From: Adhaeribacter terrigena
GTDB taxonomy: Bacteria; Bacteroidota; Bacteroidia; Cytophagales; Hymenobacteraceae
DNA: 64,000 nucleotides
Assembly: GCF_016623615.1 (NCBI RefSeq)
Contig: NZ_JAEHFX010000003.1
Coordinates: 496,001-560,000 of the forward strand
Direction of reading: 5' to 3'
Both the position numbers and the translations under genes were made by a program. Shown one piece after another: positions 27,558 through 35,669 of this stretch. The notes under the pieces were generated by a model, which was given only the letters and a program-made list of their open reading frames with translations, was not told where the DNA came from and ran no database searches. How positions within the stretch are numbered: position 1 is the first letter of the stretch; each line of letters starts with the position of its first letter.

Positions 27558-27697
27558 GTCATCCCGAGCTTGCCGAGGGAACTAACGGATACTACTATGG
27601 AATTTGCGCGAAGAGATAAATTTCTTGCCTATGGTCTTGAGATTACCTTTCGTGTGGGTCCGGTACGCGTTAGTTCCCTCGGCAAGCTCGGGATGAC
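27558..27697. mobile_element. MITE-like element with perfect 30-bp terminal inverted repeats
   Basis: The left end 27558-27587 (GTCATCCCGAGCTTGCCGAG, then GGAACTAACG) and the right end 27668-27697 are exact reverse complements, enclosing 80 bp of non-coding sequence. Total size is 140 bp, with no ORF. A GTCATCCCGA remnant recurs near 19543. This fits a non-autonomous transposon or a bacterial intergenic palindrome family. No clear target duplication was seen. Confidence 0.65.
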
Positions 27698-27718
27698 GCA
27701 AAAATTTTAAATGACAAA

Positions 27719-27746
27719 AAAACGGTAGGAAAAACCCTAAAAAAGT
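27719..27746 (+). repeat. Dispersed composite motif, copy 10
   Basis: Core AAAACGGTAGGAAAA, 6-base spacer, arm AAAAAGT. It lies about 35 bases upstream of the smc ATG. Confidence 0.6.
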
Positions 27747-27780
27747 GCTTCAGCAAAAACAAGAATTGTAGCGAATAGGA

Positions 27781-30700
27781 ATGCAAGTATCGAAATTAGA
27801 AATTAAAGGATTTAAAAGCTTCGGCGATAAGGTTACCTTAAACTTCAACGACGGGATTACCGGAATTGTGGGGCCGAATGGTTGCGGAAAATCCAACATT
27901 GTGGACGCGATCCGGTGGGTGCTGGGTGAACAGAAAACCCGGAATTTGCGCTCCGATAAAATGGAGAACGTGATCTTTAACGGCTCCAAAAACCGCAAGC
28001 CGGTGCAAATGGCGGAGGTTTCCCTCACCTTCGACAACGACAAAGGCATTCTACCAAGCGAATATTCGCAGGTAACGGTTACGCGTCGCTACCACCGCTC
28101 CGGCGATTCAGAATATATGCTCAACGGCGTTACCTGCCGCCTCAAAGACATCAACGACCTCTTCCTCGACACCGGTATCGGCTCCGATTCTTATGCCATC
28201 ATCGAGCTGAAAATGGTGGATGAGATCCTGAACGATAAGGAAAATTCGCGCCGCACGTTGTTTGAAGAAGCGGCTGGTATTTCCAAGTTCAAGGTTCGGA
28301 AAAAGCAGACCCTGAAGAAGCTGGAAGAAACTGATGCCGACCTGGAGCGCGTGGAAGACGTGTTGTTCGAGATTAGTAAAAACCTGAAAAGCCTGGAACG
28401 TCAGGCGAAGATCAGCGACAAATATTTCAAGCTTAAGGAAGATTACAAAAAATACAGCCTGGAATATGCGCGCCGTTCAATGGAGCAGCACCAGAGCACC
28501 TTGGAGCGTTTGGAGAAGGAACTGGAAAAGGAAAGCACGCAGAAAACCGATATTTCGGAACTCCTGAACCAGACCGAAGACCAATTACAGCAACTCAAAA
28601 ATCAGCTCGACGAAACCCAGCAAAACCTGAGCGCGAGCCAGAAAAATATTAATGACCAGACCTACAGAATTCGTCAACTGGAAGCCGATATTAAGCTGAA
28701 AAGTGAACGTTGCGGCTACCTGAAAGAACGCGTTCTGAATTTGCAGCAGCAACTGGCGCAGGACAAAGTGAACCTCACTCAGACGCAAAGCTCGATCGAG
28801 CAACTGGAAGGCGAAGTGGAAGCGGTTCAGGAAAATTTCCTGGCAGCGGAAGAACAAACGCAGGCGCAACGTGTGCACATTAACGAAGCTTCGACTTATA
28901 AAAATACCCTACAGAACCAGTTCCAGGAAGTTTCGGCGCGTTATAAAACCAAGCAACAAACTGTTTTCAACCTGAACAAGGACCTGGAAATTGCGCAGGT
29001 GCAGATCGTGCATTTGCAGAACGAGATCGAGAAACTAGAGCAGCTTTCGGGGTCGGAAGAAGACGTGGCGCGCCAGTTTGAAGAGAATTTAGCGGACCTG
29101 CAATTTGAGCTTTCGGAGAAAAATTCGGAACTGGAAAAATTCATTGCCGAGCAGGAACAGATCCGCACCGACATCAACAACCTGGAAATCGAAATTCAGA
29201 CTGAGAAAACGGAACTGGCGGAATTAAGCCGTAAAACCGACTCGAAAAATAACCAATACAAGCTTACCAAATCGCTGGTCGATAACCTGGAAGGTTTCCC
29301 GGATGCCATTAAATTCCTGGTGAAATCAAAGGACTGGAATAATCCGGCACCGCTCCTCTCCGACCTTATTGTTTGTCAGCAGGAATATAAAGCCCTGATC
29401 GAGAGTTATCTGGAGCCTTATATGAACTTCTTCGTGGTAGATACGCCGGAAGATGCGTTGCAGGCGATCACGCTTTTGAACAACCAGAATAAAGGTCGCG
29501 CCAACTTCATTATCCTTTCGGAAATTGCCGATATGGAGCTGGAGCCAACGGTTTCGGAAGGCAAACTGGTGGCGGCTTACGAAGTGGTTTCGGCGGATCT
29601 GAAATACGACGAACTGCTGCGTTATATGCTCAACGAAGTTTTCATCAGTAACGTAAGCGACGCGAGTTTCTTCTCCGGTGACGGCAGAACATATATTCTG
29701 AACGACGGCTCGATCATTAAAAAACCGCTTTCCGTTTCCGGTGGTTCGGTTGGTTTGTTCGATGGGAATAGGATTGGCCGGGCGCAGAACCTGGAAAAAC
29801 TTGCCGAAGAACTGACCGAACTGCAGCAGAAAACCGAGCTTCAGAAAAGCCTGGTAAATACCAAACAACTCGTTTTGCAAAACCTGAAAGCTGCGTTGGT
29901 GCCGCAAACAGTACGCGAAATGGAGAAAAAAGTGGCTGAAATGCAGCAGGAACTGATGGGCGTGCGCATCCGGCAGGAACAGTACCTTTTGAACCGTAAA
30001 AACCAGCTGGATCAGAAGGAAGAAATGCAGGAACGGTTAAACGACCTGCGCTACAAGTTCCAGGAAATGCGTCCGGAAGCGGAAGCCGGCAAAGAAGAAC
30101 TGGAATTGCTGGAAGAAAACATCGGGAATTTAACCGACCAGATCAACAAGCAGAACGAAGTTATCGGGAATTTGAACGCTGTTTTCAACCAGGAAAATAT
30201 TACCTATCACCAGCTGAAAAACCGCCTGAGCAGTTTGCAGCAGGAAATTATTTACAAGCAGAAAAACCTCGAAAACAGCACGCTTCGCATTCAGACCCAA
30301 CAGGAAGAACTGGAACGCGCCGAGATCGAAATTGAGAACTCGGAAAGTTTCGTGGAAGAAAATTCGGATGCTTTGATCGGTTTGATGGCGGAAAAAGATG
30401 TGGCTGCCAAGCAACAGGAAGAAGTTGAAAAACAGTACTTTACCCTGCGCGGCGAAATTGACCTGAAGGAAAAACAACTGCGGGAAATGCAGCGCAACCA
30501 GCAGCTCGGCAACGACCTGATGATGCAGATGCAGAACACCATCAACGAAACCAAACTGAAACTGGTAGCTGTGCTGGAACGTCTTTCCGCCGAATTCAAT
30601 TTAACGCCGGAAGACCTGCAAAACTCCGTGGAACCGCTCGAAATTGAAACCGAAGAACTGAGCAAGAACATCCAGACGGTGAAACAACAACTTGACAATA

Positions 30701-31305
30701 TTGGTCCGGTAAACCCGATGGCGGCGGAAGCTTACCAGGAAATTGACGAACGCAACAACTTCATCCGGACCCAGCGCCAGGATTTGCTGAACGCGAAGGA
30801 AATTCTGGTGAAAACCATTGAGGAGATCGATACGGTGGCGAAGGATAAATTTATGAACTCGTTCCTGGAGATCAAGGAGAACTTTAACCGCGTGTTCCGC
30901 AGCCTGTTCTCCGAAGACGACAGCTGCGACCTGGTGCTTGTAGACCCGAGCAACCCGACGGAATCGAAGATCGAGATTATGGCGCGCCCGAAAGGTAAAC
31001 GTCCGCTCACGATCAACCAGCTTTCCGGAGGCGAAAAAACCTTAACGGCTATTTCCCTGCTCTTTGCCATTTACCTGCTCAAGCCGGCACCGTTCTGTAT
31101 CTTCGACGAGGTAGATGCCCCGCTCGACGACGCCAACATCGACAAGTTCAACAACATCATCCGGAAATTCTCCGACAGCTCGCAGTTCATAGTAGTAACC
31201 CACAACAAACGCACCATGGCTTCTACGGATGTGATGTACGGGGTGACGATGAAGGAACCTGGGGTGAGTAGTTTGATTCCGGTGGATTTGAGGCAGTTGG
31301 CTTAA
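27781..31305 (+). CDS. smc: Chromosome segregation protein SMC
   Basis: SMC is the ATPase core of condensin, acting on the chromosome. The 1174-residue protein has a Walker A (GPNGCGKSNIVDAI, residues about 32-45), a Q-loop region, and two very long coiled coils flanking a hinge near residues 505-660 (FPDAIKFLVKS ... ILNDGSIIKKPLSVSGGSVG). The ABC signature LSGGEKTLTAISLL lies near 1080, and Walker B with the D-loop is FCIFDEVDAPLDDANIDKF. Length and order are normal. No scpA or scpB lies nearby. Confidence 0.97.
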   Translation: MQVSKLEIKGFKSFGDKVTLNFNDGITGIVGPNGCGKSNIVDAIRWVLGEQKTRNLRSDKMENVIFNGSKNRKPVQMAEVSLTFDNDKGILPSEYSQVTVTRRYHRSGDSEYMLNGVTCRLKDINDLFLDTGIGSDSYAIIELKMVDEILNDKENSRRTLFEEAAGISKFKVRKKQTLKKLEETDADLERVEDVLFEISKNLKSLERQAKISDKYFKLKEDYKKYSLEYARRSMEQHQSTLERLEKELEKESTQKTDISELLNQTEDQLQQLKNQLDETQQNLSASQKNINDQTYRIRQLEADIKLKSERCGYLKERVLNLQQQLAQDKVNLTQTQSSIEQLEGEVEAVQENFLAAEEQTQAQRVHINEASTYKNTLQNQFQEVSARYKTKQQTVFNLNKDLEIAQVQIVHLQNEIEKLEQLSGSEEDVARQFEENLADLQFELSEKNSELEKFIAEQEQIRTDINNLEIEIQTEKTELAELSRKTDSKNNQYKLTKSLVDNLEGFPDAIKFLVKSKDWNNPAPLLSDLIVCQQEYKALIESYLEPYMNFFVVDTPEDALQAITLLNNQNKGRANFIILSEIADMELEPTVSEGKLVAAYEVVSADLKYDELLRYMLNEVFISNVSDASFFSGDGRTYILNDGSIIKKPLSVSGGSVGLFDGNRIGRAQNLEKLAEELTELQQKTELQKSLVNTKQLVLQNLKAALVPQTVREMEKKVAEMQQELMGVRIRQEQYLLNRKNQLDQKEEMQERLNDLRYKFQEMRPEAEAGKEELELLEENIGNLTDQINKQNEVIGNLNAVFNQENITYHQLKNRLSSLQQEIIYKQKNLENSTLRIQTQQEELERAEIEIENSESFVEENSDALIGLMAEKDVAAKQQEEVEKQYFTLRGEIDLKEKQLREMQRNQQLGNDLMMQMQNTINETKLKLVAVLERLSAEFNLTPEDLQNSVEPLEIETEELSKNIQTVKQQLDNIGPVNPMAAEAYQEIDERNNFIRTQRQDLLNAKEILVKTIEEIDTVAKDKFMNSFLEIKENFNRVFRSLFSEDDSCDLVLVDPSNPTESKIEIMARPKGKRPLTINQLSGGEKTLTAISLLFAIYLLKPAPFCIFDEVDAPLDDANIDKFNNIIRKFSDSSQFIVVTHNKRTMASTDVMYGVTMKEPGVSSLIPVDLRQLA

Positions 31306-31326
31306 ATAAATTGTTTGTTTATTATT

Positions 31327-31363
31327 AAAAAAGCCGTTTCAAATTATTTGAAACGGCTTTTTT
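31327..31363 (+). terminator. Terminator after smc
   Basis: AAAAAGCCGTTTCAAA pairs with TTTGAAACGGCTTTTT across a 4-base loop; usable on both strands. Confidence 0.88.
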
Positions 31364-31398
31364 ATTCGGATGGGTTATTACAATTTCAAATTATTAAC

Positions 31399-32061
31399 TT
31401 AATACCTTATTGAAGCTGTAACAAACATTTCACCAAGTAATATACCTTTAGGAATAGGGATTTGTGATTCGTTTGTACCTGTTTTTTTTCCTTTAATATG
31501 AAAAGAAACAGGTAAAACGATAAGCGAGTTTTTGGATTTAAGCACCCAGTTTTTCTGACTTGAGAGTAAAACTTTAATTATTTCAGGACCAAAAATATTT
31601 TCAGGATCATTAATAATATTAATATTCTGGATTCCGTTCACACTGTCTAACTCGAATTGAACAAATACTTTTCGCTGAATTTTTGAAGACAATGCCCTGG
31701 CTGGGTAATGGATATTTAAAGTGAAATTTTTATAAAACTCCGTAAGTCCGCCCTTATAATCCGGAGTTATGTTTTCATCTAAATGAATTTGAAAATTACC
31801 AATGGGAACTTTTAACTTCTCATCAAGATACCCCAAAGCTTTAATTATAATATAATCGCTTGTATCATTTGGGATTTGGAAAAACCCCATAATATTAGGC
31901 TTAATTTCTTGTTTAGTTTTTTCTGAAAAAATAGTAGCGTCACCGATCGGTTTTTGGGTATTTTTATTTAATACTCTTCCAACAATTAAAGTTTGCGCAT
32001 TTGAAAATTCAATACTAAGGATTAAAAATAATAGTAATATTTTGTAGGTCTTATTTTTCAT
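31399..32061 (-). CDS. Secreted carboxypeptidase-regulatory / TonB-C-like protein
   Basis: The 220-residue protein has a signal peptide (ILLLFLILSIEFSNAQ) and a carboxypeptidase-D regulatory-like beta sandwich (residues about 24-95: VGRVLNKNTQKPIGDATI, NIMGFFQIPND, IIIKALGYLDEKL). A TonB C-terminal-like region follows (NIHYPARALSSKIQRKVFVQ, INIINDPENIFGPEIIKVL). The combination is common in Bacteroidota energy-transducer or surface-signalling proteins; this one lacks an N-terminal transmembrane anchor. It is AT-rich compared with neighbours, so recent transfer is possible. Confidence 0.7.
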   Translation of the reverse strand: MKNKTYKILLLFLILSIEFSNAQTLIVGRVLNKNTQKPIGDATIFSEKTKQEIKPNIMGFFQIPNDTSDYIIIKALGYLDEKLKVPIGNFQIHLDENITPDYKGGLTEFYKNFTLNIHYPARALSSKIQRKVFVQFELDSVNGIQNINIINDPENIFGPEIIKVLLSSQKNWVLKSKNSLIVLPVSFHIKGKKTGTNESQIPIPKGILLGEMFVTASIRY

Positions 32062-32103
32062 ATTTTGGTTTATAGTCTAATTTTTTTGATTTACTCTGGT
32101 TAC

Positions 32104-32132
32104 AAAACGCTATCCCTTCCACCCCAAAAACT
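32104..32132 (+). repeat. Dispersed composite motif, copy 11 (in a duplicated segment)
   Basis: Core AAAACGCTATCCCTT, spacer CCACCCC, arm AAAAACT (6/7). It is part of the 100-bp block duplicated from 33966-34070. Confidence 0.65.
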
Positions 32133-32206
32133 ACCTTACCCTATTCTCCGGATACTTCGTCGTAACAGTCCGGTAAAATTCTTTGATCTTTTCGATATCG
32201 CTAGTT
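32131..32206 (-). pseudogene. 3'-end fragment of an acyltransferase gene
   Basis: The minus strand reads SDIEKIKEFYRTVTTKYPEN then RVR and a stop. This matches the C-terminus of the acyltransferase at 33996 (GDIEKIKDFYRTVTAKYPEN then GVR), with the homology continuing past the stop through the dispersed motif. Only about 25 codons remain, with no start or catalytic part, so this is a partial duplication or a deletion relic. Confidence 0.8.
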
Positions 32207-32300
32207 AAATAAAGACTTCGAAGATAATAAATTTAAACACAAGAAAATTCCTGCGAGATTCCTTACTTTCGACTTATTAAATCTCCAGCCTTATTTTCCG

Positions 32301-33374
32301 ATGATCGATGCAAATTTTAAATACGAACTATTTTTTGAGTTATCGCCTGATCTGTTGTGCATTGCTGGTTACGATGGCTATTTCAAAAAGATAAACGCCG
32401 CCGTTCCGAAACTGCTTGGTTATTCGCTGGAAGAATTGTATTCCCGGCCCATCAACGATTTTGTGTATGAGGAAGATAAATTAACTACCGCATCGGTCCG
32501 GAAAGAATTAACCAAAGCCAAACCCCTTCGCAATTTTGAAAACCGCTACGTAACCAAATCCGGGGAAATTGTATGGCTTTCCTGGACTTCCCAACCGGTA
32601 GAAAGCGAAAAAGTGATTTTTGCCATCGCAAAAAATATTACCCATAAAAAAAAGCAGGAAGCGGAAAGGAATTCATTATTGGCCGATCTTACCAAGATAA
32701 ATAAAGAGCTGAAGCAATTTACCTATACCACTTCCCACGATCTGCGTTCGCCGGTCAATAATCTACTTTCAATTTTCAGCCTGATCGATGTTTCCCGGAT
32801 CGGTGATCAGAAAACGGCAATGTTTGTAGAGACCCTGAAATTAGCCGGCGATCAGTTACGGCAAACCATGGACAATTATGTGGATGTCTTGATCGAAAAG
32901 CACAATGTTCAGGCCAACGTGGAAGAAATTGACCTAAAGGAAAATTTGCAGGAAGTGCTTCAATCTATCAGTTCCCTTGTACAATCTTCCAAAGCCACCA
33001 TTCACGTAAACTTTGCCGAAGCGCCTGCCATCCGGTTCAATAAAGTTTACCTGAAAAGCATTTTTCTGAATTTAATTACCAATGCTATTAAATACGCCCG
33101 GCCCGATCTGTTGCCGGAAATTTCTATCTATTCGGAGCAGGTAAACGGTATCAAAAATTTAGTGGTAGCCGATAATGGGCAGGGTTTTGACCTGGAAAAA
33201 GTAAACGACAGGATCTTCGGGCTGCATCAGAAATTTCATGACCAATCCGATAGCAAAGGCATCGGCCTTTATTTAGTACATAGCCACGTTACCAATTTAG
33301 GCGGCCAAATAAATGTAGAAAGTAAACCGAACGAAGGTGCGAAGTTTATTATCTCGTTTCCGAGGGAATTATAG
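32301..33374 (+). CDS. PAS-domain sensor histidine kinase
   Basis: The 357-residue protein has an N-terminal PAS domain (residues about 8-80: FFELSPDLLCIAGYDGYFK, LLGYSLEELYSRPINDFV) with a PAC segment (VTKSGEIVWLSWTSQPVE). The H-box YTTSHDLRSPVNNLLSIFSL lies near residue 146, and a HATPase_c domain follows (NLITNAIKYA, VADNGQGFDLEKV, SKGIGLYLVHSHV). No transmembrane helix is present, so it is a soluble kinase sensing a cytosolic signal. A single-domain response regulator gene lies convergently 58 bases downstream and is a plausible partner. Confidence 0.93.
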   Translation: MIDANFKYELFFELSPDLLCIAGYDGYFKKINAAVPKLLGYSLEELYSRPINDFVYEEDKLTTASVRKELTKAKPLRNFENRYVTKSGEIVWLSWTSQPVESEKVIFAIAKNITHKKKQEAERNSLLADLTKINKELKQFTYTTSHDLRSPVNNLLSIFSLIDVSRIGDQKTAMFVETLKLAGDQLRQTMDNYVDVLIEKHNVQANVEEIDLKENLQEVLQSISSLVQSSKATIHVNFAEAPAIRFNKVYLKSIFLNLITNAIKYARPDLLPEISIYSEQVNGIKNLVVADNGQGFDLEKVNDRIFGLHQKFHDQSDSKGIGLYLVHSHVTNLGGQINVESKPNEGAKFIISFPREL

Positions 33375-33432
33375 CTTGTGCATTTTACTGAAAATTACGG
33401 CAGGAAAAATATTGCCATCAGAATACCAAAAC

Positions 33433-33846
33433 CTATGCGTATTTATTCTTCATAATTACAATATCCCGCACGATCTGGTTTAATTTATCAAGCGTAAAAG
33501 GTTTCCTGATCAGTTCAAAAACAAGATTGCAGCTTTGCGCCCGCACCAGATCCGATTCGTTTACCGAGGAAGTAAGCATGTAAATAAAGCACTTGTTTCT
33601 GAGCTGCGCTTCATACGGTTTCAGTTTTTCCAAAAACTCCCAACCACTCATAGCCGGAATATGCATGTCTAAAACGATGATCTCCGGCAAGTTGTCTGTC
33701 TCCAGATCCTGCATTAAAGTAGTAAGTGCTTTCCGCGGATCATTAAAAATAGAACAACCATTGGAGTAATGACTTTCCGTAAAAATATATTCCGACGAAA
33801 GCAGACAAATTTCGTCATCATCGATTAAATAAACTTTACTTATCAT
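33433..33846 (-). CDS. Single-domain response regulator (CheY-like)
   Basis: The 137-residue receiver domain starts KVYLIDDDEICLLSSEYIF (acidic pocket DDD). The phospho-acceptor aspartate is in IIVLDMHIPAMSGWEFLE near residue 60, the switch threonine/serine in MLTSSVNESD near 95, and the conserved lysine in LIRKPFTLDKL near 120. There is no output domain, so it signals by protein contact. It is convergent with the PAS histidine kinase, which suggests a pair, though opposite strands weaken the inference. Confidence 0.93.
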   Translation of the reverse strand: MISKVYLIDDDEICLLSSEYIFTESHYSNGCSIFNDPRKALTTLMQDLETDNLPEIIVLDMHIPAMSGWEFLEKLKPYEAQLRNKCFIYMLTSSVNESDLVRAQSCNLVFELIRKPFTLDKLNQIVRDIVIMKNKYA

Positions 33847-33880
33847 CTCCTATTATTATAAGTTGTAATATTTGCGGTGT

Positions 33881-33909
33881 AATTTATGAGCTTAAAACCA
33901 TAGCGTTTT
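33881..33909 (-). repeat. Dispersed composite motif, copy 12
   Basis: Arm AATTTAT (5/7), spacer GAGCTTA, core AAACCATAGCGTTTT, upstream of the response regulator. Confidence 0.6.
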
Positions 33910-33969
33910 TCAAAGCTATGGTTGGTGATTTAAATGTGCTTTAAGCAAATTCTTTTTTACTGAACTACA

Positions 33970-33998
33970 AAAACGCTATCCTTTCCACCTCAAAACTA
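33970..33998 (+). repeat. Dispersed composite motif, copy 13
   Basis: Core AAAACGCTATCCTTT, spacer CCACCTC, arm AAAACTA (5/7). Its end overlaps the stop codon of the acyltransferase gene. Confidence 0.6.
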
Positions 33999-34544
33999 TC
34001 TTACTCCATTCTCAGGATACTTCGCTGTAACTGTCCGGTAGAAGTCTTTAATCTTTTCGATATCGCCATCCACGTCGCCGGTCGGGTAAAATAAAGGACC
34101 CACGCCGGCTTCCTTTTTCTTGTAATCGAGGTAGCCTAAGGCAATGGGCACACCTGCTCCGAAAGCAGCGTGGTAGAAACCTTTGCGCCAGCGCGGCTGG
34201 TATTTGCGGGTGCCTTCGGGCGTAACTAAAATTACCAGTTGTTCGCGTTCATTAAACAAATCGATCATGGCATTTACCAGGCTGTTGTTCTTTTTGCGGT
34301 TTACCGGCAAGGCGCCCATTTTATCTAAAAGCCAGCCCAGCGGCCCAACCATGGCTTCGCTTTTTATGGTAAATTTTACCGGCAGATCCATTAAATAAAA
34401 CGCGCCGCGGGCGAAGATAAAATCCCAGTTGCTGGTATGTGGCGCGGCCACCATGATGCATTTTTTTACTTCCGGCGGCACGTTGCCCACTTGTTTCCAA
34501 CCGGCTGCTTTAAATATAATTTTTGCTAAAAACTTTCCGAACAT
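33996..34544 (-). CDS. 1-acyl-sn-glycerol-3-phosphate acyltransferase family protein
   Basis: PlsC-type enzymes acylate lysophosphatidic acid at the membrane. The ATG at 34544 (MFGKFLAKIIFKAAGWK) is preferred to 34598, whose extra 18 residues would be encoded in the tRNA-like AT spacer and are not family-like. The product is 182 residues. The catalytic HTSNWD box (H-x4-D) lies near residue 36, followed by IKSEAMVGPLGWLLDKMGAL and PEGTRKYQPRWRKGFYHAA (substrate-binding EGTR). The C-terminal end is duplicated at 32131. Confidence 0.88.
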   Translation of the reverse strand: MFGKFLAKIIFKAAGWKQVGNVPPEVKKCIMVAAPHTSNWDFIFARGAFYLMDLPVKFTIKSEAMVGPLGWLLDKMGALPVNRKKNNSLVNAMIDLFNEREQLVILVTPEGTRKYQPRWRKGFYHAAFGAGVPIALGYLDYKKKEAGVGPLFYPTGDVDGDIEKIKDFYRTVTAKYPENGVR

Positions 34545-34596
34545 GGTATTATGAGAATAGAAAACAAAGTTAGGAAATAATGCTACAGCGCGATAC

Positions 34597-34628
34597 AAAA
34601 AAAGTCAGGCTTACAGGCCTGACTTTTT
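34597..34628 (-). terminator. Terminator between the beta-barrel and acyltransferase genes
   Basis: AAAAAGTCAGGC pairs with GCCTGACTTTTT over a short loop; A and T runs on either side allow bidirectional use. Confidence 0.82.
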
Positions 34629-34649
34629 GGTTCGTTTCCGATACCATTT

Positions 34650-35279
34650 CTATTTGGTAGGTAAAACCCGCGTTGGTACCCACAAATACGCCTGAATACC
34701 AACATTGAGAACCGGGCCAAACTGACTGTCTTTTGTATTCACATCCGGGTTATCTACCCGCCCCTGCACATAGGTGAAACTCAGCAAAGGTTCAATCGCG
34801 ATCCGTTCGTTCAGGAAGTAGGCATAACCCACACCCAAGGCTGCACTTTTTATATCCGTTTTATTTCCATTTTTTACTGTATTTACTCCGGCATTCACGT
34901 TCAATTCGCCGAATAAGCCATTATTAAGGTAATAACGCACAAACGGCCCGGCCAGTAAATAGGTGTTTTTAGAGCCGAAACGGGTAGAATCGATGTTGAT
35001 GCTGGTATGTTCTACCGCGGCATTCAATCCCACGGCAAAGTCGGGCAGGAAGAAATAACCGGTTTTAGTGGCAAATCGCACTTCGATCAGGTCGCCGGTT
35101 TCTTTTTTACCGGTGTTCAGGTTGTCGCGGGAAAATTTCTGGTACGAAGCACCCAGGTTGCCGCCCACCATAATAGAGCCGTCTTTGATCTTGGCACTGA
35201 TAAGAGAACTTGTGTTTTGCTGGGCAAAAGCGGCAAAACTAAAAGCGAGGAAAAAAGCCAGCGTAAGTAATCTGCGCAT
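34650..35279 (-). CDS. Outer membrane beta-barrel protein (porin-like)
   Basis: The 209-residue protein has a signal peptide (LLTLAFFLAFSFAAFAQQ). The mature part consists of alternating amphipathic strands ending in aromatic residues: GSIMVGGNLGASYQKF, KTGYFFLPDFAVGLNAAV, TYLLAGPFVRYYLNNGLFGE, LGVGYAYFLNERIAIEPLLS and VLNVGIQAYLWV, compatible with an eight-stranded OmpA/OmpW-like barrel. No OmpA peptidoglycan-binding domain follows. Function is unknown; a structural or small-pore role is typical. Confidence 0.8.
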   Translation of the reverse strand: MRRLLTLAFFLAFSFAAFAQQNTSSLISAKIKDGSIMVGGNLGASYQKFSRDNLNTGKKETGDLIEVRFATKTGYFFLPDFAVGLNAAVEHTSINIDSTRFGSKNTYLLAGPFVRYYLNNGLFGELNVNAGVNTVKNGNKTDIKSAALGVGYAYFLNERIAIEPLLSFTYVQGRVDNPDVNTKDSQFGPVLNVGIQAYLWVPTRVLPTK

Positions 35280-35617
35280 AAAAGGGTAATTAGAAGTATT
35301 GAGGTTTTGTTTTTTTACTTCCTTATACGCGTTTCCTTAATTCAGGGCGAAGTTCTATTAAAGATTTGCTATATATTTTTTTAAGACAGTTTTAAAGCCT
35401 GAAAGCATAGCGTTTTTTAATTAATGATTAGTAATGAATAGATAAAACAAATCTTAAAAAACTGTTCATGTTGAATGTTAATTAAAATACTTATCAGTGA
35501 TTGGCAATACCTTGTTTCTGAAAGCAGATCAAGTTTTTCAGCGCTGCACTTGCAACCTTTATCCTCTCTCTCGCTCACTTGTGTTCAGTGTAAAAAAAAA
35601 CAATATTTATAAATGAA
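35280..35617. other. Intergenic region with one motif copy
   Basis: No gene is seen. One copy of the dispersed motif lies at 35388-35416; the rest is AT-rich and unremarkable. Confidence 0.5.
35388..35416 (-). repeat. Dispersed composite motif, copy 14
   Basis: Arm AGTTTTA (5/7), spacer AAGCCTG, core AAAGCATAGCGTTTT. Confidence 0.6.
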
Positions 35618-35651
35618 AAAAGCCGCTGCTTTTTAAAGCAACGGCTTTTTA
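35618..35651 (-). terminator. Terminator of hutU
   Basis: AAAAAGCCG-TGCTTT pairs with AAAGCA-CGGCTTTTT, 20 bases beyond the hutU stop. Confidence 0.82.
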
Positions 35652-35669
35652 AAAATTCAGGAACAAAAA

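Noticed and set aside
34621-34650. ACTTTTT followed by GATACCATTTC, resembling the dispersed motif
   Set aside because: The arm is the T-run of a terminator and the core matches only about 9 of 15 positions.
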